A program made the translations under genes and the position numbers. Of a DNA stretch of 64,000 nt, positions 16,606 to 25,010 are shown piece by piece; the stretch's first letter is position 1; each line of letters opens with the position of its first letter. The stretch is from an uncultured Bacteriovoracaceae bacterium (lineage in GTDB: Bacteria; Bdellovibrionota; Bacteriovoracia; Bacteriovoracales; Bacteriovoracaceae), in NCBI GenBank assembly GCA_950054155.1, contig CATLOT010000008.1, forward strand, positions 49,827 to 113,826. The letters are read 5' to 3'. The notes beneath the pieces were generated by a model. It ran no database searches and was not told where the DNA came from. It worked only from the letters and a program-made list of their open reading frames with translations.

Positions 16606-18054
16606 ATGAATGACTTGATTAATATCGACTTAAAGACCCTGAAAAATTCTCTAGGCGACTCCCTTGAAAAATTTGAGTGGTGGGCGCTGCGCTCCTATTA
16701 TGAGAAAACCCAGTTTCGCATGGCCCGAAATGGTCTCAACGCGCAAAATGGCAGTGAAACTTCTCAAGGCGTAATGGTTGAGGTTTTTCACAAAGGCCAA
16801 ATTGGTTACGGGGCCACAAATGACCTCAGCCAGCTCGGTCTTTCAAGGGCCGTGGAAATGGCTAAGAGTATGGCCGAAACTCAAGAGCTCCTTCCTTTAA
16901 CGAACTTTGATCTGAGTGTGAGACCAAAGGGAGAGGGGAGTTATCAATCCCACTTTCAAGTTCCACTGAGTGAACTAACACCAGCACTGGTTATGGATCG
17001 CCTTATAAAGGTTACGAAGAACCTTAAAAAAGATGACGCTGTTATTGAAGCAAGTGCTTGGGCGATGATCACCGATACGGCCATCCAGTATCTGTCGGCC
17101 AATGGCTCTGATTGGGCCCAGCGCTTTTCTATGGTCACAAGAGATATGGCAGTGACAGCGAAGAAAGGTGATGTCATTCAAAAGAGATCACTCGGAATGC
17201 AAGGGCGTCAATGGGGGGCAGAGTCCCTCGATGAGGCAACTCTTCTTGAACATTCAGAACGTCTTCTTAAAGAAGTCCATGAACTTCTCGGGGCCAAGGA
17301 GTGTCCCAGTGAAGAGATGGATCTTATCCTCACTCCGGATCAGCTCTATCTTCAGGTCCATGAATCCATTGGTCATCCTCTCGAGCTTGATCGGATTCTA
17401 GGCGATGAGAGAAATTATGCAGGCTGGAGTTTTGTCGGTGCTGAAGATTTTGGCAAACTTCGCTATGGCCCTGAAATTCTCAACGTGACTTTTGATCCCG
17501 GGGTTGACGGCGAATTAGCGAGCTATAATTTTGATGATAATGGTGTGCCTGCTCAAAAGGAGTACCTCATTGAAAAGGGGATTCTCAAGCGCGGCATTGG
17601 TGGCATTGAATCACAGAAACGCTCGTCTTTAGAGGGTGTAAGCTGTGCACGTTCAACCTCATGGAATAGAGCCCCCATTGATCGCATGGGCAATATCAAT
17701 ATTGAGGCAGGTGACTCAAGCTTTGATGAGATGATTAAATCAACAGAAAACGGCATCCTCATGCAAACGAATCGCTCTTGGTCGATTGATGATTATCGTA
17801 ATAAGTTTCAATTTGGTTGTGAGTATGCTCACCTTATAAAGGACGGTGAAATTAAAGAGGTGGTTAAGAATCCCAATTACCGCTCATCAACTGTCCAATT
17901 TTGGAATAGCCTCTCTCACGTTGGCAATCAAGAAACTTTTGAAGTGTGGGGCTCACCCTATTGTGGAAAAGGAGAGCCCAATCAGATTATCAGGGTTGGT
18001 CATGCCATCCCTACTTGTAAATTTCAAAATATTGAAGTCTTTGGAGGTGCCTAA
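16606..18054 (+). CDS. tldD: TldD-type metallopeptidase
   Basis: This 482-residue protein is of the TldD/PmbA family, with the zinc motif HESIGH (H252, E253, H257). TldD is the catalytic half of a TldD-TldE heterodimer that degrades unfolded peptides and matures some RiPPs such as microcins. The partner gene follows at once. I chose ATG 16606, which has GAGGTGG at normal distance; an in-frame TTG at 16576 is unlikely. The stop and the next start overlap in TAATG. No RiPP precursor is recognisable nearby, so a housekeeping proteolysis role is more likely. Confidence 0.93.
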   Translation: MNDLINIDLKTLKNSLGDSLEKFEWWALRSYYEKTQFRMARNGLNAQNGSETSQGVMVEVFHKGQIGYGATNDLSQLGLSRAVEMAKSMAETQELLPLTNFDLSVRPKGEGSYQSHFQVPLSELTPALVMDRLIKVTKNLKKDDAVIEASAWAMITDTAIQYLSANGSDWAQRFSMVTRDMAVTAKKGDVIQKRSLGMQGRQWGAESLDEATLLEHSERLLKEVHELLGAKECPSEEMDLILTPDQLYLQVHESIGHPLELDRILGDERNYAGWSFVGAEDFGKLRYGPEILNVTFDPGVDGELASYNFDDNGVPAQKEYLIEKGILKRGIGGIESQKRSSLEGVSCARSTSWNRAPIDRMGNINIEAGDSSFDEMIKSTENGILMQTNRSWSIDDYRNKFQFGCEYAHLIKDGEIKEVVKNPNYRSSTVQFWNSLSHVGNQETFEVWGSPYCGKGEPNQIIRVGHAIPTCKFQNIEVFGGA

Positions 18055-19406
18055 TGGCAACTGTCTCAAGTGTTAATAAGTCATGGAAGGATCTCTTCTT
18101 TGATATAAAAGAATTCCTCTTCTCAAATCTCGCTGAAGGAGAAAGCCTCAACCTTAATCTTAGTAGTGAAGAGACTCACTTCCTGCGCTTTAATCAAAGT
18201 AAAGTTCGCCAAGCGACTGCGGTTGAGCAAGGTCGCCTCAGTTTTGAATTAAAATGGAATAAGAGAGTTGTCCATGGGGAAGTGGAGCTGTCTTTAAACC
18301 GTGAACAAAATCGTGACCATTTAAAGAGAACGCTTGAAAGTTTACAAGAGGAAATTCGTGAGCTTCCAGAGGATCCTTTTTATAGCGAAATGACCAATGA
18401 AGGGGAGAGCTTTGCAGAGATGGAAGGAGTGCTTCCAAGCTGTGATGAGTTTGTTGGCCAAATTAAGAAATATTGCCAGGGGCTTGATCTTGCGGGCTAT
18501 TTTACAAGTGGCCTCACTTGTCGCGGTAATGCTAATAGCCTCGGGCAGAATCACTGGTTTCAATCTTCAAGCTTCTTCTTTGATTACTCCCTTTATAGTG
18601 CCAAAGAGAAGGCCGTTAAAGGCTCCTATGCTGGCAGCCATTTTAACTCTTCTGACCTAGAAGCAAGCTTGCAAGAGTCGGCGCAATCCCTAAAGGTTAT
18701 GGATCAAGAACAGGTGGAACTTAAGCCTGGGAAGTATCGCTGTTACCTCGCCCCGGCCGCTGTGGGTGAGATCGCAGGGATCTTGGGATGGCATGCTCTT
18801 AGTGGTGGCGCTTACAAGAGAGGCGAGTGTCCCCTTGGCGATCTCTATGAAAAGAAAGCAACCTTTTCTCCGCTTGTGACTTGGAGAGAGAACTTTACTC
18901 TTGGCTTAAATCCTCGCTTTAATTCATGGGGAGAGAGTTCAGCTGAAATTCTTCCTCTCGTTGAAGAGGGGCAAATGAAAGATCTTCTCATATGTCGTGA
19001 TACGGCCAATGAATATGGGCTTACCTCTAATCAAGCTAATCGAGGAGAGTCACCACGCTCTTTAGAAATGCTAACGGGTGACCTTGAGCTTGATGATATT
19101 CTCAAGGAAATCGGCACCGGCCTTTTTATCTCTAATCTTCACTACCTTAATTGGTCCGATAAGAATAAAGGGCGCCTCACCGGTATGACCCGTTTCGGAT
19201 GCTTGTGGGTTGAAGAGGGGAAGATCGTTGGTCCAATCAAGGACCTCCGCTTTGACGAGACCCTCTATCATATATTTGGAGCTGGCCTTGAGCGCGTGAC
19301 AAGCTTTTCTCACACGATTATGGAGACTGACACGTATCATCAAAGAGGGCTTGGTGGCTTTAAGCTACCGGGATTATTAGTAAACGACTTCACTTTCACC
19401 CTTTAG
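18054..19406 (+). CDS. pmbA: TldE/PmbA-type partner of TldD
   Basis: This 450-residue protein is of the same family but lacks the HExxxH motif, as is normal for the TldE (PmbA) half. The N-terminal strand-rich region (LNLSSEETHFLRFNQSKVRQ) and the C-terminal domain with NPRFNS and GLGGFKLPG fit the family. It forms the non-catalytic half of the heterodimer. The start overlaps the tldD stop by one base (TAATG), assuring equal expression. The C-terminus is less conserved than tldD, so a paralogous name (tldE) would be equally fair. Confidence 0.85.
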   Translation: MATVSSVNKSWKDLFFDIKEFLFSNLAEGESLNLNLSSEETHFLRFNQSKVRQATAVEQGRLSFELKWNKRVVHGEVELSLNREQNRDHLKRTLESLQEEIRELPEDPFYSEMTNEGESFAEMEGVLPSCDEFVGQIKKYCQGLDLAGYFTSGLTCRGNANSLGQNHWFQSSSFFFDYSLYSAKEKAVKGSYAGSHFNSSDLEASLQESAQSLKVMDQEQVELKPGKYRCYLAPAAVGEIAGILGWHALSGGAYKRGECPLGDLYEKKATFSPLVTWRENFTLGLNPRFNSWGESSAEILPLVEEGQMKDLLICRDTANEYGLTSNQANRGESPRSLEMLTGDLELDDILKEIGTGLFISNLHYLNWSDKNKGRLTGMTRFGCLWVEEGKIVGPIKDLRFDETLYHIFGAGLERVTSFSHTIMETDTYHQRGLGGFKLPGLLVNDFTFTL

Positions 19407-19498
19407 TACGGACGGTTCCTCTTTTTTAAACTTTGTATTGAAAAACTTATACAGAGGTAATAAAAAGAGGACCGGACAAATCAACTAAGGGATGTTTA

Positions 19499-20674
19499 AT
19501 GAAGAAGACCGTTTTGGGCCTTTGTGCTCTTTTGCTTTCATCTGTGAGTTTTGCCTTCACTCCGGGAGACCCTAATCTTAAAGTGACATTTGGTGGAGAC
19601 GCCTATGTTCGGGGTTACTCTAAAAAAACCAATACTAATTCTAAAGACCAAGGTTTCGCTCAACTCTTGCGACTCAAAATGGATCTTCAAACAAGTGATC
19701 AAATCAAAGTCGCCACTCGCATGGTTCTCAGTGGTGATCAGTGGGCAGGTGATACGGCCAGCGGTGCTGTGACAGGAAATAGTGATAACGGCGGCGGCGG
19801 AAATGATGTTCGTCTCGATTATGGTTACCTCGAATTTCCTATTGCTAAGGGTTGGTATGCGAGAGCTGGTCGCCAAGAAGCCAACTTCTCAGACTGCTTT
19901 AATACTTGTGATGATCGTCGTGATCGTCTTATGGTTTATAAGTTCTACGGAAAATTCTTACCTGCGATTCTCTTTGATAAGAGGAAAGAGGGAAGCTTCA
20001 CTGATGAAGGTGATGACGGGGATATGTACGCACTTGCTCTCTTTCATCTGGATCGCGTGCATGAGTGGGCCCTTCTCTATGCTTACTGGCAAAATGATGA
20101 CAATACCTATGTGCTCAATAAGGTTCATAACTTCTCTCCTTATTACAAATACAACGGAGACAAGTTTAAGGCGATGGCCGTTTGGAACTGGCTTGGTCAG
20201 GGCGATCGTTCAAGTTGGTACCATGGGCATCACAACTCTTTCGCCCTAAAAGGGGAGTACCGCTTTCACACCAACTGGGAAATTGGAGCACAGGCGATTA
20301 TGTCTGAAGATGGTGGACTCATTGCAGGTGGTTATGACACTTATTCTTTTGTGGTCAATAACGACCCTGAACACAATAGCTCAAATACTCGTCTTGTTTC
20401 TCTTGGCGGCTTTGGTACTTTTACTGGAGGAAGTAATGATGACGAGCACTTCTTTGTGACAAGACTTCGTAATTTCACGGGCCCGGTAACGACCTCTCTT
20501 GCTGTTGGTCGAGCGCGCCAATTTCTTAATCCAACAGAATACGATCTTATGATCTACGACTTTCAAGTTCATTACCAACACAGCCAAAGACTTCTTCTCA
20601 AGGCCGGTGTTGCTCTTGTCCGTGAAGACCGCTCAGAAGAGGCGACACTCTTTCAAGTGGAAACTCAATTCTAA
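19499..20674 (+). CDS. Porin-like outer-membrane beta-barrel protein
   Basis: This 391-residue protein has a signal peptide (MKKTVLGLCALLLSSVSFA) and alternating amphipathic strands throughout, ending in LFQVETQF with C-terminal Phe. A Gly/Asn/Asp-rich loop (NSDNGGGGND, about 99-108) and an acidic loop may be surface or calcium-binding turns. The motif FSDCFNTCDDRRDR suggests a disulfide-closed loop. It is probably an outer-membrane channel of about 16 strands; the substrate is unknown. AAGGGA precedes the ATG. It stands alone between tldD-pmbA and the ceramidase-like gene. Confidence 0.72.
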   Translation: MKKTVLGLCALLLSSVSFAFTPGDPNLKVTFGGDAYVRGYSKKTNTNSKDQGFAQLLRLKMDLQTSDQIKVATRMVLSGDQWAGDTASGAVTGNSDNGGGGNDVRLDYGYLEFPIAKGWYARAGRQEANFSDCFNTCDDRRDRLMVYKFYGKFLPAILFDKRKEGSFTDEGDDGDMYALALFHLDRVHEWALLYAYWQNDDNTYVLNKVHNFSPYYKYNGDKFKAMAVWNWLGQGDRSSWYHGHHNSFALKGEYRFHTNWEIGAQAIMSEDGGLIAGGYDTYSFVVNNDPEHNSSNTRLVSLGGFGTFTGGSNDDEHFFVTRLRNFTGPVTTSLAVGRARQFLNPTEYDLMIYDFQVHYQHSQRLLLKAGVALVREDRSEEATLFQVETQF

Positions 20675-20689
20675 AAGCGTTTGGCCAAT

Positions 20690-20730
20690 AAGAGGGCTTA
20701 GGATTATAATTAAAAAAACCTAACCCTCTT
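20690..20730. promoter_or_regulatory. Inverted repeat around a TATAAT box
   Basis: AAGAGGGCTTAGG and CCTAACCCTCTT form a 12-bp stem with one unpaired base. The 16-base loop contains a perfect TATAAT. It lies 9-49 bp before the ceramidase-like gene. It may be a terminator of the porin gene (though no T-run follows), or an operator embracing the -10 box. Confidence 0.4.
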
Positions 20731-20738
20731 AAGGCCCT

Positions 20739-21479
20739 ATGTTAGAAAGCTCTCCTTGGTATAAACTCTACTCCTTCGCTCCTCCTCATTTTCCCTTTTG
20801 CGGGGAGATCTCTCAAGGATGGGTCGCGGATCCTGTTGATACTTACAGTAGTCTTCTCTACATTTTTGCAAGCCTTCTTATTTTCAAAGAGGCTAAGCGC
20901 GGGGCGCCTCCTATACTGCGCAATATTGGCTATATTCCCATTGTTGTGGCCCTTGGCTCTATCCTCTTTCATATGAGCTTTACTTTTACTTTCCTGGTTG
21001 CGGACTTCTTAGGAATCTTCTTTCTCAATTTCTATGGAATTTTTCTCAATTTTCGAAGACTCAATATTGTTGGGAGAGAGAAGATTGGTCTCTATAGCTT
21101 TATCGGGACAGTCATTTACGCTATTCTCATGGGACTCACTTATCAGCTTAATATTCATAGCGGACTTTTGATGCTTCCTCTTCTCTTTGTCTATCTCTCA
21201 AGTGAGGTGATTTGTTACCGTCAAGAGGAAGGAGTGAGCTATAAGTCTTATTGGACTGCTTTTCTTTTAATTAGTCTTGGCTATGGAGCGATGCTTATTG
21301 AGGGGCCACCCTTTAGATTAGGTTGTCTTATTGGCCCCTACTATGGAAAAGTCCAACTCCATACAATATGGCACTTTCTCAGCGCCCTTTCGATGATCTT
21401 TATCTTTCGCTTCTATAATCAAGAGGGAATTAAACGCGCCTTTCTTAATTCCTCGTTAGAACCTCAAAAGAAAAACTAA
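20739..21479 (+). CDS. Ceramidase-like seven-helix membrane protein
   Basis: This 246-residue protein has about seven membrane helices and the alkaline-ceramidase (CREST superfamily) pattern: CGEISQGWVADPVDTYSSLL near residues 21-40, SILFHM with H78, D89, and the C-terminal HTIWHF with H208 and H212. These histidines and the aspartate correspond to the zinc site of alkaline ceramidases, which split the amide of ceramide. Some bacteria, including predators of the Bdellovibrio type, make sphingolipids, so an own or a prey lipid could be the substrate. The overlap of 35 bp with the convergent cytochrome gene is unusual but both frames look real. Confidence 0.75.
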   Translation: MLESSPWYKLYSFAPPHFPFCGEISQGWVADPVDTYSSLLYIFASLLIFKEAKRGAPPILRNIGYIPIVVALGSILFHMSFTFTFLVADFLGIFFLNFYGIFLNFRRLNIVGREKIGLYSFIGTVIYAILMGLTYQLNIHSGLLMLPLLFVYLSSEVICYRQEEGVSYKSYWTAFLLISLGYGAMLIEGPPFRLGCLIGPYYGKVQLHTIWHFLSALSMIFIFRFYNQEGIKRAFLNSSLEPQKKN

Positions 21480-22785
21480 GGCGATCAATCATGAGACCTT
21501 GATCCTTCAAAGCAAGGAGTGCTCTTGGACTTAATACGGTAGAACCAATATTAGTCGTGGTATCAACAAGAGTATAAGTCGCATGTTGAGGATTATAACT
21601 TCCATTGATGAGAGGTTTAATATTTTGCACGCGTATGCGAGCATTACTTGTGATCGTTGGATTTGAGAGTTTGTAAGAGTAGGAATCATACTCTTGAACA
21701 TCAATACTAAAAGTTGCACTCGTTCCAACAAGAGCACTGATGTCATAAGTAATCGTCACTGTGAGGTTACCACTCGCTTCATTGAGATTAATATCAGGGT
21801 CATCGGTGATAATCACTCTTTGCAGTTGCGTGCCATCCTCACGTTGCTTAACCTCTAAGCGGTGACTATTGCCAACAGGTATGAAGTTAGTAAACTCACT
21901 CATATTAGTCGTGTGAGTCACTTCTCGCCATTCAAAACCACTCGTTACAGGCACGTGCCATTGAGCATAGTTTCCATTGTTTACTCTTACAAAGAAGCTA
22001 TTGTCATTATTGCTTGGAGCATTCACTAGAGCATAGATTTTATAAGCAGCACTGTAGGGAGTATCAAAATAAAAATTAGCCCGACCTGCTGTATTGCTCC
22101 CCGAATTATTATTAAGGGCGCCGTTGTCTGGAACATGCATGTAGTCCCCATTGAGAACCATGGGGCTTGTGAGCATGGCCGAAGCCGCCTCCAGCATAAT
22201 AGTTCCATTATTCATCGCTCGATCGGGATCAAGTTCTTGGTCAAGGGAGAGGGACTCATTGGTTATAAGGGCCGTTGTTGGTGTGGTGTCTGTTCCTGTT
22301 GAAGCGCCATTTTGATCGAGAATCGCTTTCCAGTCCTCAATGGCACGTTCCATTTCATCAGCATCATCCGCACAATTACTCCAACAGTTATGAGATTCAT
22401 CGCGAAGTTTTGCGACCATGCGAGAAGAGGGGATATTATCAAAATTGACTTTGAAAGCATCAATGACGGCGTCATGGGCCTGAGTTGCATCGGCAACCGC
22501 ATGAAGGGGTTGTTGAAAACTGCCGTGACAGTTAACACAGCGGGCTTGGGTAATAGGGTGCATAGTTTGGGAAAAGGCCTGAATACTAACGGCCTTATCA
22601 TTCCCCCCAGTGGTGGGGGTTGTGGGACTATTGGTTGTAGGGGCTTGTGATGTTGAATTGCTTTGTCCGGTATACTTAAGACTTGTCTTACTTGAATCCA
22701 CTGGACCAATACAGTGGTTAAAAGAGACGAGGATAGTCCCTAAGAAAAGTATGGTCATAACAATTCTATTCGTTGTCTGTCCCAC
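21445..22785 (-). CDS. Secreted monoheme protein with S/T-rich linker and C-terminal carbohydrate-binding-like domain
   Basis: The product is about 446 residues long. After a hydrophobic N-terminus ending ILVSFNHC there is a Ser/Thr/Pro-rich linker, a CVNCH heme motif within a cytochrome c-like stretch (about 70-150), and a beta-rich C-terminal part that recalls carbohydrate-binding jelly rolls (YKIYALVNAPSNNDNSFFVR, then QWHVPV and GFEWREV). I chose GTG 22785, with AAAGGA before it that overlaps the stop of the upstream gene. It is the last gene of a four-gene operon. It probably sits as a lipoprotein on the outer membrane. The sugar-binding idea is inference. Confidence 0.7.
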   Translation of the reverse strand: MGQTTNRIVMTILFLGTILVSFNHCIGPVDSSKTSLKYTGQSNSTSQAPTTNSPTTPTTGGNDKAVSIQAFSQTMHPITQARCVNCHGSFQQPLHAVADATQAHDAVIDAFKVNFDNIPSSRMVAKLRDESHNCWSNCADDADEMERAIEDWKAILDQNGASTGTDTTPTTALITNESLSLDQELDPDRAMNNGTIMLEAASAMLTSPMVLNGDYMHVPDNGALNNNSGSNTAGRANFYFDTPYSAAYKIYALVNAPSNNDNSFFVRVNNGNYAQWHVPVTSGFEWREVTHTTNMSEFTNFIPVGNSHRLEVKQREDGTQLQRVIITDDPDINLNEASGNLTVTITYDISALVGTSATFSIDVQEYDSYSYKLSNPTITSNARIRVQNIKPLINGSYNPQHATYTLVDTTTNIGSTVLSPRALLALKDQGLMIDRLSFSFEVLTRN

Positions 22786-22795
22786 GGATATTCCT

Positions 22796-24262
22796 TTAAT
22801 CGATTTTATTAAAAACGAGGTAATTATTGAGGTTAGCCCCAAAAGGATTATCGCCCACCACTTGGGTTAGCATTCCTTCTTCCCCGTGAAGGGCAAGATA
22901 ATTAGCCGTTATCAATTTCGCTAAATTAGTCGAGCTATTGGAAGCTGGTGTCGCTGTATTTTCAACACCACCACTTGCTTTATAGTGTCCAATTTGGCGG
23001 ATACCATTTCTTAATGTGGCGCGACCAGCGTGACGATAGAGGAGCATAAAAGCAGAGCTTCTTTGACCTGAGTCACCACTCCAAACATACTTCCCACGTC
23101 CATCAGCAGTATTATCAATTTCTTCTCGTGCTACAACACCACCGTCGGTGATGACGTAGATCATCACATTCTTTTGCTTAAGAGCTGCTAATTGCATGAC
23201 GCGACCGATGAGTTCACCGGCCTGAAAGTCACGTACTTCACCAGTTCTTCTCGTCTTATTGTGGTAGTCGTAACCACCTTTTTCAACAACGCCCACTCCA
23301 ATGTGACCATCAAGAACAAGCTTGGCGATTGTCGCCGTCTTTCTTTGATCTCCATTAGAGAGATTATCAAAGGCCTGAGTGACTTGGGGATCAAGGGAAG
23401 CGTCAATAGCATCGGCGCTGTAGCGGCCAATGAGGTCTTGTGAACCAATATAGCCACACTTGACTAGATCTTTAATTTGATCAGGAAGTGTTTGCTGATT
23501 AAAGGACATGATCTTCTCTTCACTCATGCGCTCAATGGCCTTAAGAATTCTTTGGGCCTTATTATCATTGAAGAGCTCTCCGAGTTTTCCAATATTCACG
23601 AGTCCTAGAGCATCTTGAGGGCGATTGAGTTGAACAGGTCTTAAAGAAGGATTGATGCTCGACATCGGAGCAATAGAGCGGCCACCAGATTCGGAATCTC
23701 TGGTTCCTGCAATCTGAGAAAGTCCACCTTGGGCCCCAGCTCTATTGATCCAGTAACTAGGATTAAGAGCATTATTGGCGGTATCATCACTTGAAGAGGC
23801 CGCAAAGAGGGCGCCGTCAATCTTATTTTGAACAGTATTATTGGTAACACTTTGAATCCCACGAAGGATTGGGGAGTCAGAGTGAAATGCTAAACCTAGA
23901 CTTGTATCAACCATTCCTGTGCGACTCGGGTGCATATCAGCGGGAAGGCCTAGAGACTTGTAATCTGTTAAAAAATCCATCTGGCCACCAGCTCCGCCGG
24001 CCATCACATTTGAGCCTGGGATATTAGCGCCTCCAGCGAGATCAAAAATGATCACCGGTGTCTTGGTATTGACCGCAGGGACTGGGCAGTCAGCCGCTTG
24101 GGCCATCGCGGAGTTTGAGGAAATGAGACTGAGAACTCCCGGCATCCAAGTAAAGGCCGACATGGAAATGAAGCCATGACTGAGAAAGTCACGCCTTGTT
24201 TTTAAGCGGTGACCTTCGAGACAAACAGGTTCTAATTCTGGTTTTTTCTTTAGATTACTCAT
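22796..24262 (-). CDS. Tat-exported DUF1501-like protein
   Basis: This 488-residue protein carries a twin-arginine signal (KTRRDFLSHGF, R23 and R24) followed by a hydrophobic segment ending at about residue 56. The mature part has the sulfatase/phosphatase-like features of DUF1501 proteins: PVIIFDLAGGANIPGSN near the start, GGYDYHNKTRRTGE and a metal-ligand-like VITDGG. DUF1501 proteins are exported folded and are often paired with cytochrome-like DUF1549-type proteins in Planctomycetes and relatives; their reaction is not known. The lipobox is absent. It sits 9 bp after gene 24272-25006 and 10 bp before the next gene, in one operon. Confidence 0.72.
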   Translation of the reverse strand: MSNLKKKPELEPVCLEGHRLKTRRDFLSHGFISMSAFTWMPGVLSLISSNSAMAQAADCPVPAVNTKTPVIIFDLAGGANIPGSNVMAGGAGGQMDFLTDYKSLGLPADMHPSRTGMVDTSLGLAFHSDSPILRGIQSVTNNTVQNKIDGALFAASSSDDTANNALNPSYWINRAGAQGGLSQIAGTRDSESGGRSIAPMSSINPSLRPVQLNRPQDALGLVNIGKLGELFNDNKAQRILKAIERMSEEKIMSFNQQTLPDQIKDLVKCGYIGSQDLIGRYSADAIDASLDPQVTQAFDNLSNGDQRKTATIAKLVLDGHIGVGVVEKGGYDYHNKTRRTGEVRDFQAGELIGRVMQLAALKQKNVMIYVITDGGVVAREEIDNTADGRGKYVWSGDSGQRSSAFMLLYRHAGRATLRNGIRQIGHYKASGGVENTATPASNSSTNLAKLITANYLALHGEEGMLTQVVGDNPFGANLNNYLVFNKID

Positions 24263-24271
24263 ATCAAATTC

Positions 24272-25006
24272 CTATAACAAGATGACCTGCGCACTTGAAA
24301 GTGTCGCCGTACAGATTCCTTTCATTGTTGTTCTTGTCGTGTTGTTGCTGTTGAGGTTCTCTCCACTTAATAAATCACTCATGAGTGAAAAGAGTTCCAA
24401 TTGAGAAGCATTGCGGCTGCCTCCCATTTGCTCACCCCAAAAGCGATTCATTGTTTGATCAATGATATTAAATCTTTGGGTGTTGTTACTTAGTTCTTGA
24501 GCAGGGCTACGGCCAAAATCAAGTCCAGGCCATACCTGGGCCCTCAAGGTTCCAGAGTTCACCAGCTGATCGCAATACTCCGCGGCAAGCTTTGTAATGG
24601 CCACTTGGTTTGCTGCGAGAAATGATTTAATTGAATTATCCGTTGGCAGTTGAACCTCAAGGTCACGATAGGTGTTGCGAATGGCATTGGTCATAGGATC
24701 AACACCTGTTAACACGGCCATCGTTTCATTAATTTGTTCAAAGTTTTTTACGCCGATATCAATCGTTTGAGATTGAATGATTACGGGATCTGGTGGCATT
24801 TCCATGGGAGTAGGTTCTGGCTCAGGGGTAATATCCACAATAGGATCAGGAAGATTCGCAGTGGGCTCAGAGCTACTAGAAGTGGAATTACTTGTTCCTG
24901 TTTTAGACTTTGATGCTGTTTCTTGTTTGATCACACAGTGATTGAATGAAAACAGCATAAATGTCAGACTAATGACGACGCCAATAATGCGGTGTTGAGT
25001 TTTCAT
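24272..25006 (-). CDS. Secreted (lipo)protein with S/T- and P/E-rich linker
   Basis: This is a protein of about 244 residues. An N-terminal hydrophobic segment ends MLFSFNHC, very like the signal of the last gene of this operon. A Ser/Thr tract and a Pro/Glu tract (about 25-75) lead to a helical domain without a known family (FEQINETMAVLTGV and later LSNNTQRFNIIDQTMNRFWG). The Cys may be a lipid anchor with a non-canonical lipobox. I chose ATG 25006: GGAG lies 8 nt before it. It starts 5 bp after the stop of the upstream cytochrome-like gene. I cannot name a function; the context suggests a partner of the DUF1501-like protein. Confidence 0.65.
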   Translation of the reverse strand: MKTQHRIIGVVISLTFMLFSFNHCVIKQETASKSKTGTSNSTSSSSEPTANLPDPIVDITPEPEPTPMEMPPDPVIIQSQTIDIGVKNFEQINETMAVLTGVDPMTNAIRNTYRDLEVQLPTDNSIKSFLAANQVAITKLAAEYCDQLVNSGTLRAQVWPGLDFGRSPAQELSNNTQRFNIIDQTMNRFWGEQMGGSRNASQLELFSLMSDLLSGENLNSNNTTRTTMKGICTATLSSAQVILL

Positions 25007-25010
25007 TCGC

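Noticed and set aside
16606..19406. RiPP/microcin maturation locus around tldD-pmbA
   Set aside because: No small precursor peptide, transporter or further modifying enzyme is nearby.
19413..19475. Inverted TCCTCTTTTT / AAAAAGAGGA around a 34-bp loop between pmbA and the porin gene
   Set aside because: Only ten simple-sequence bases match and the loop is long; not convincing as terminator or operator.
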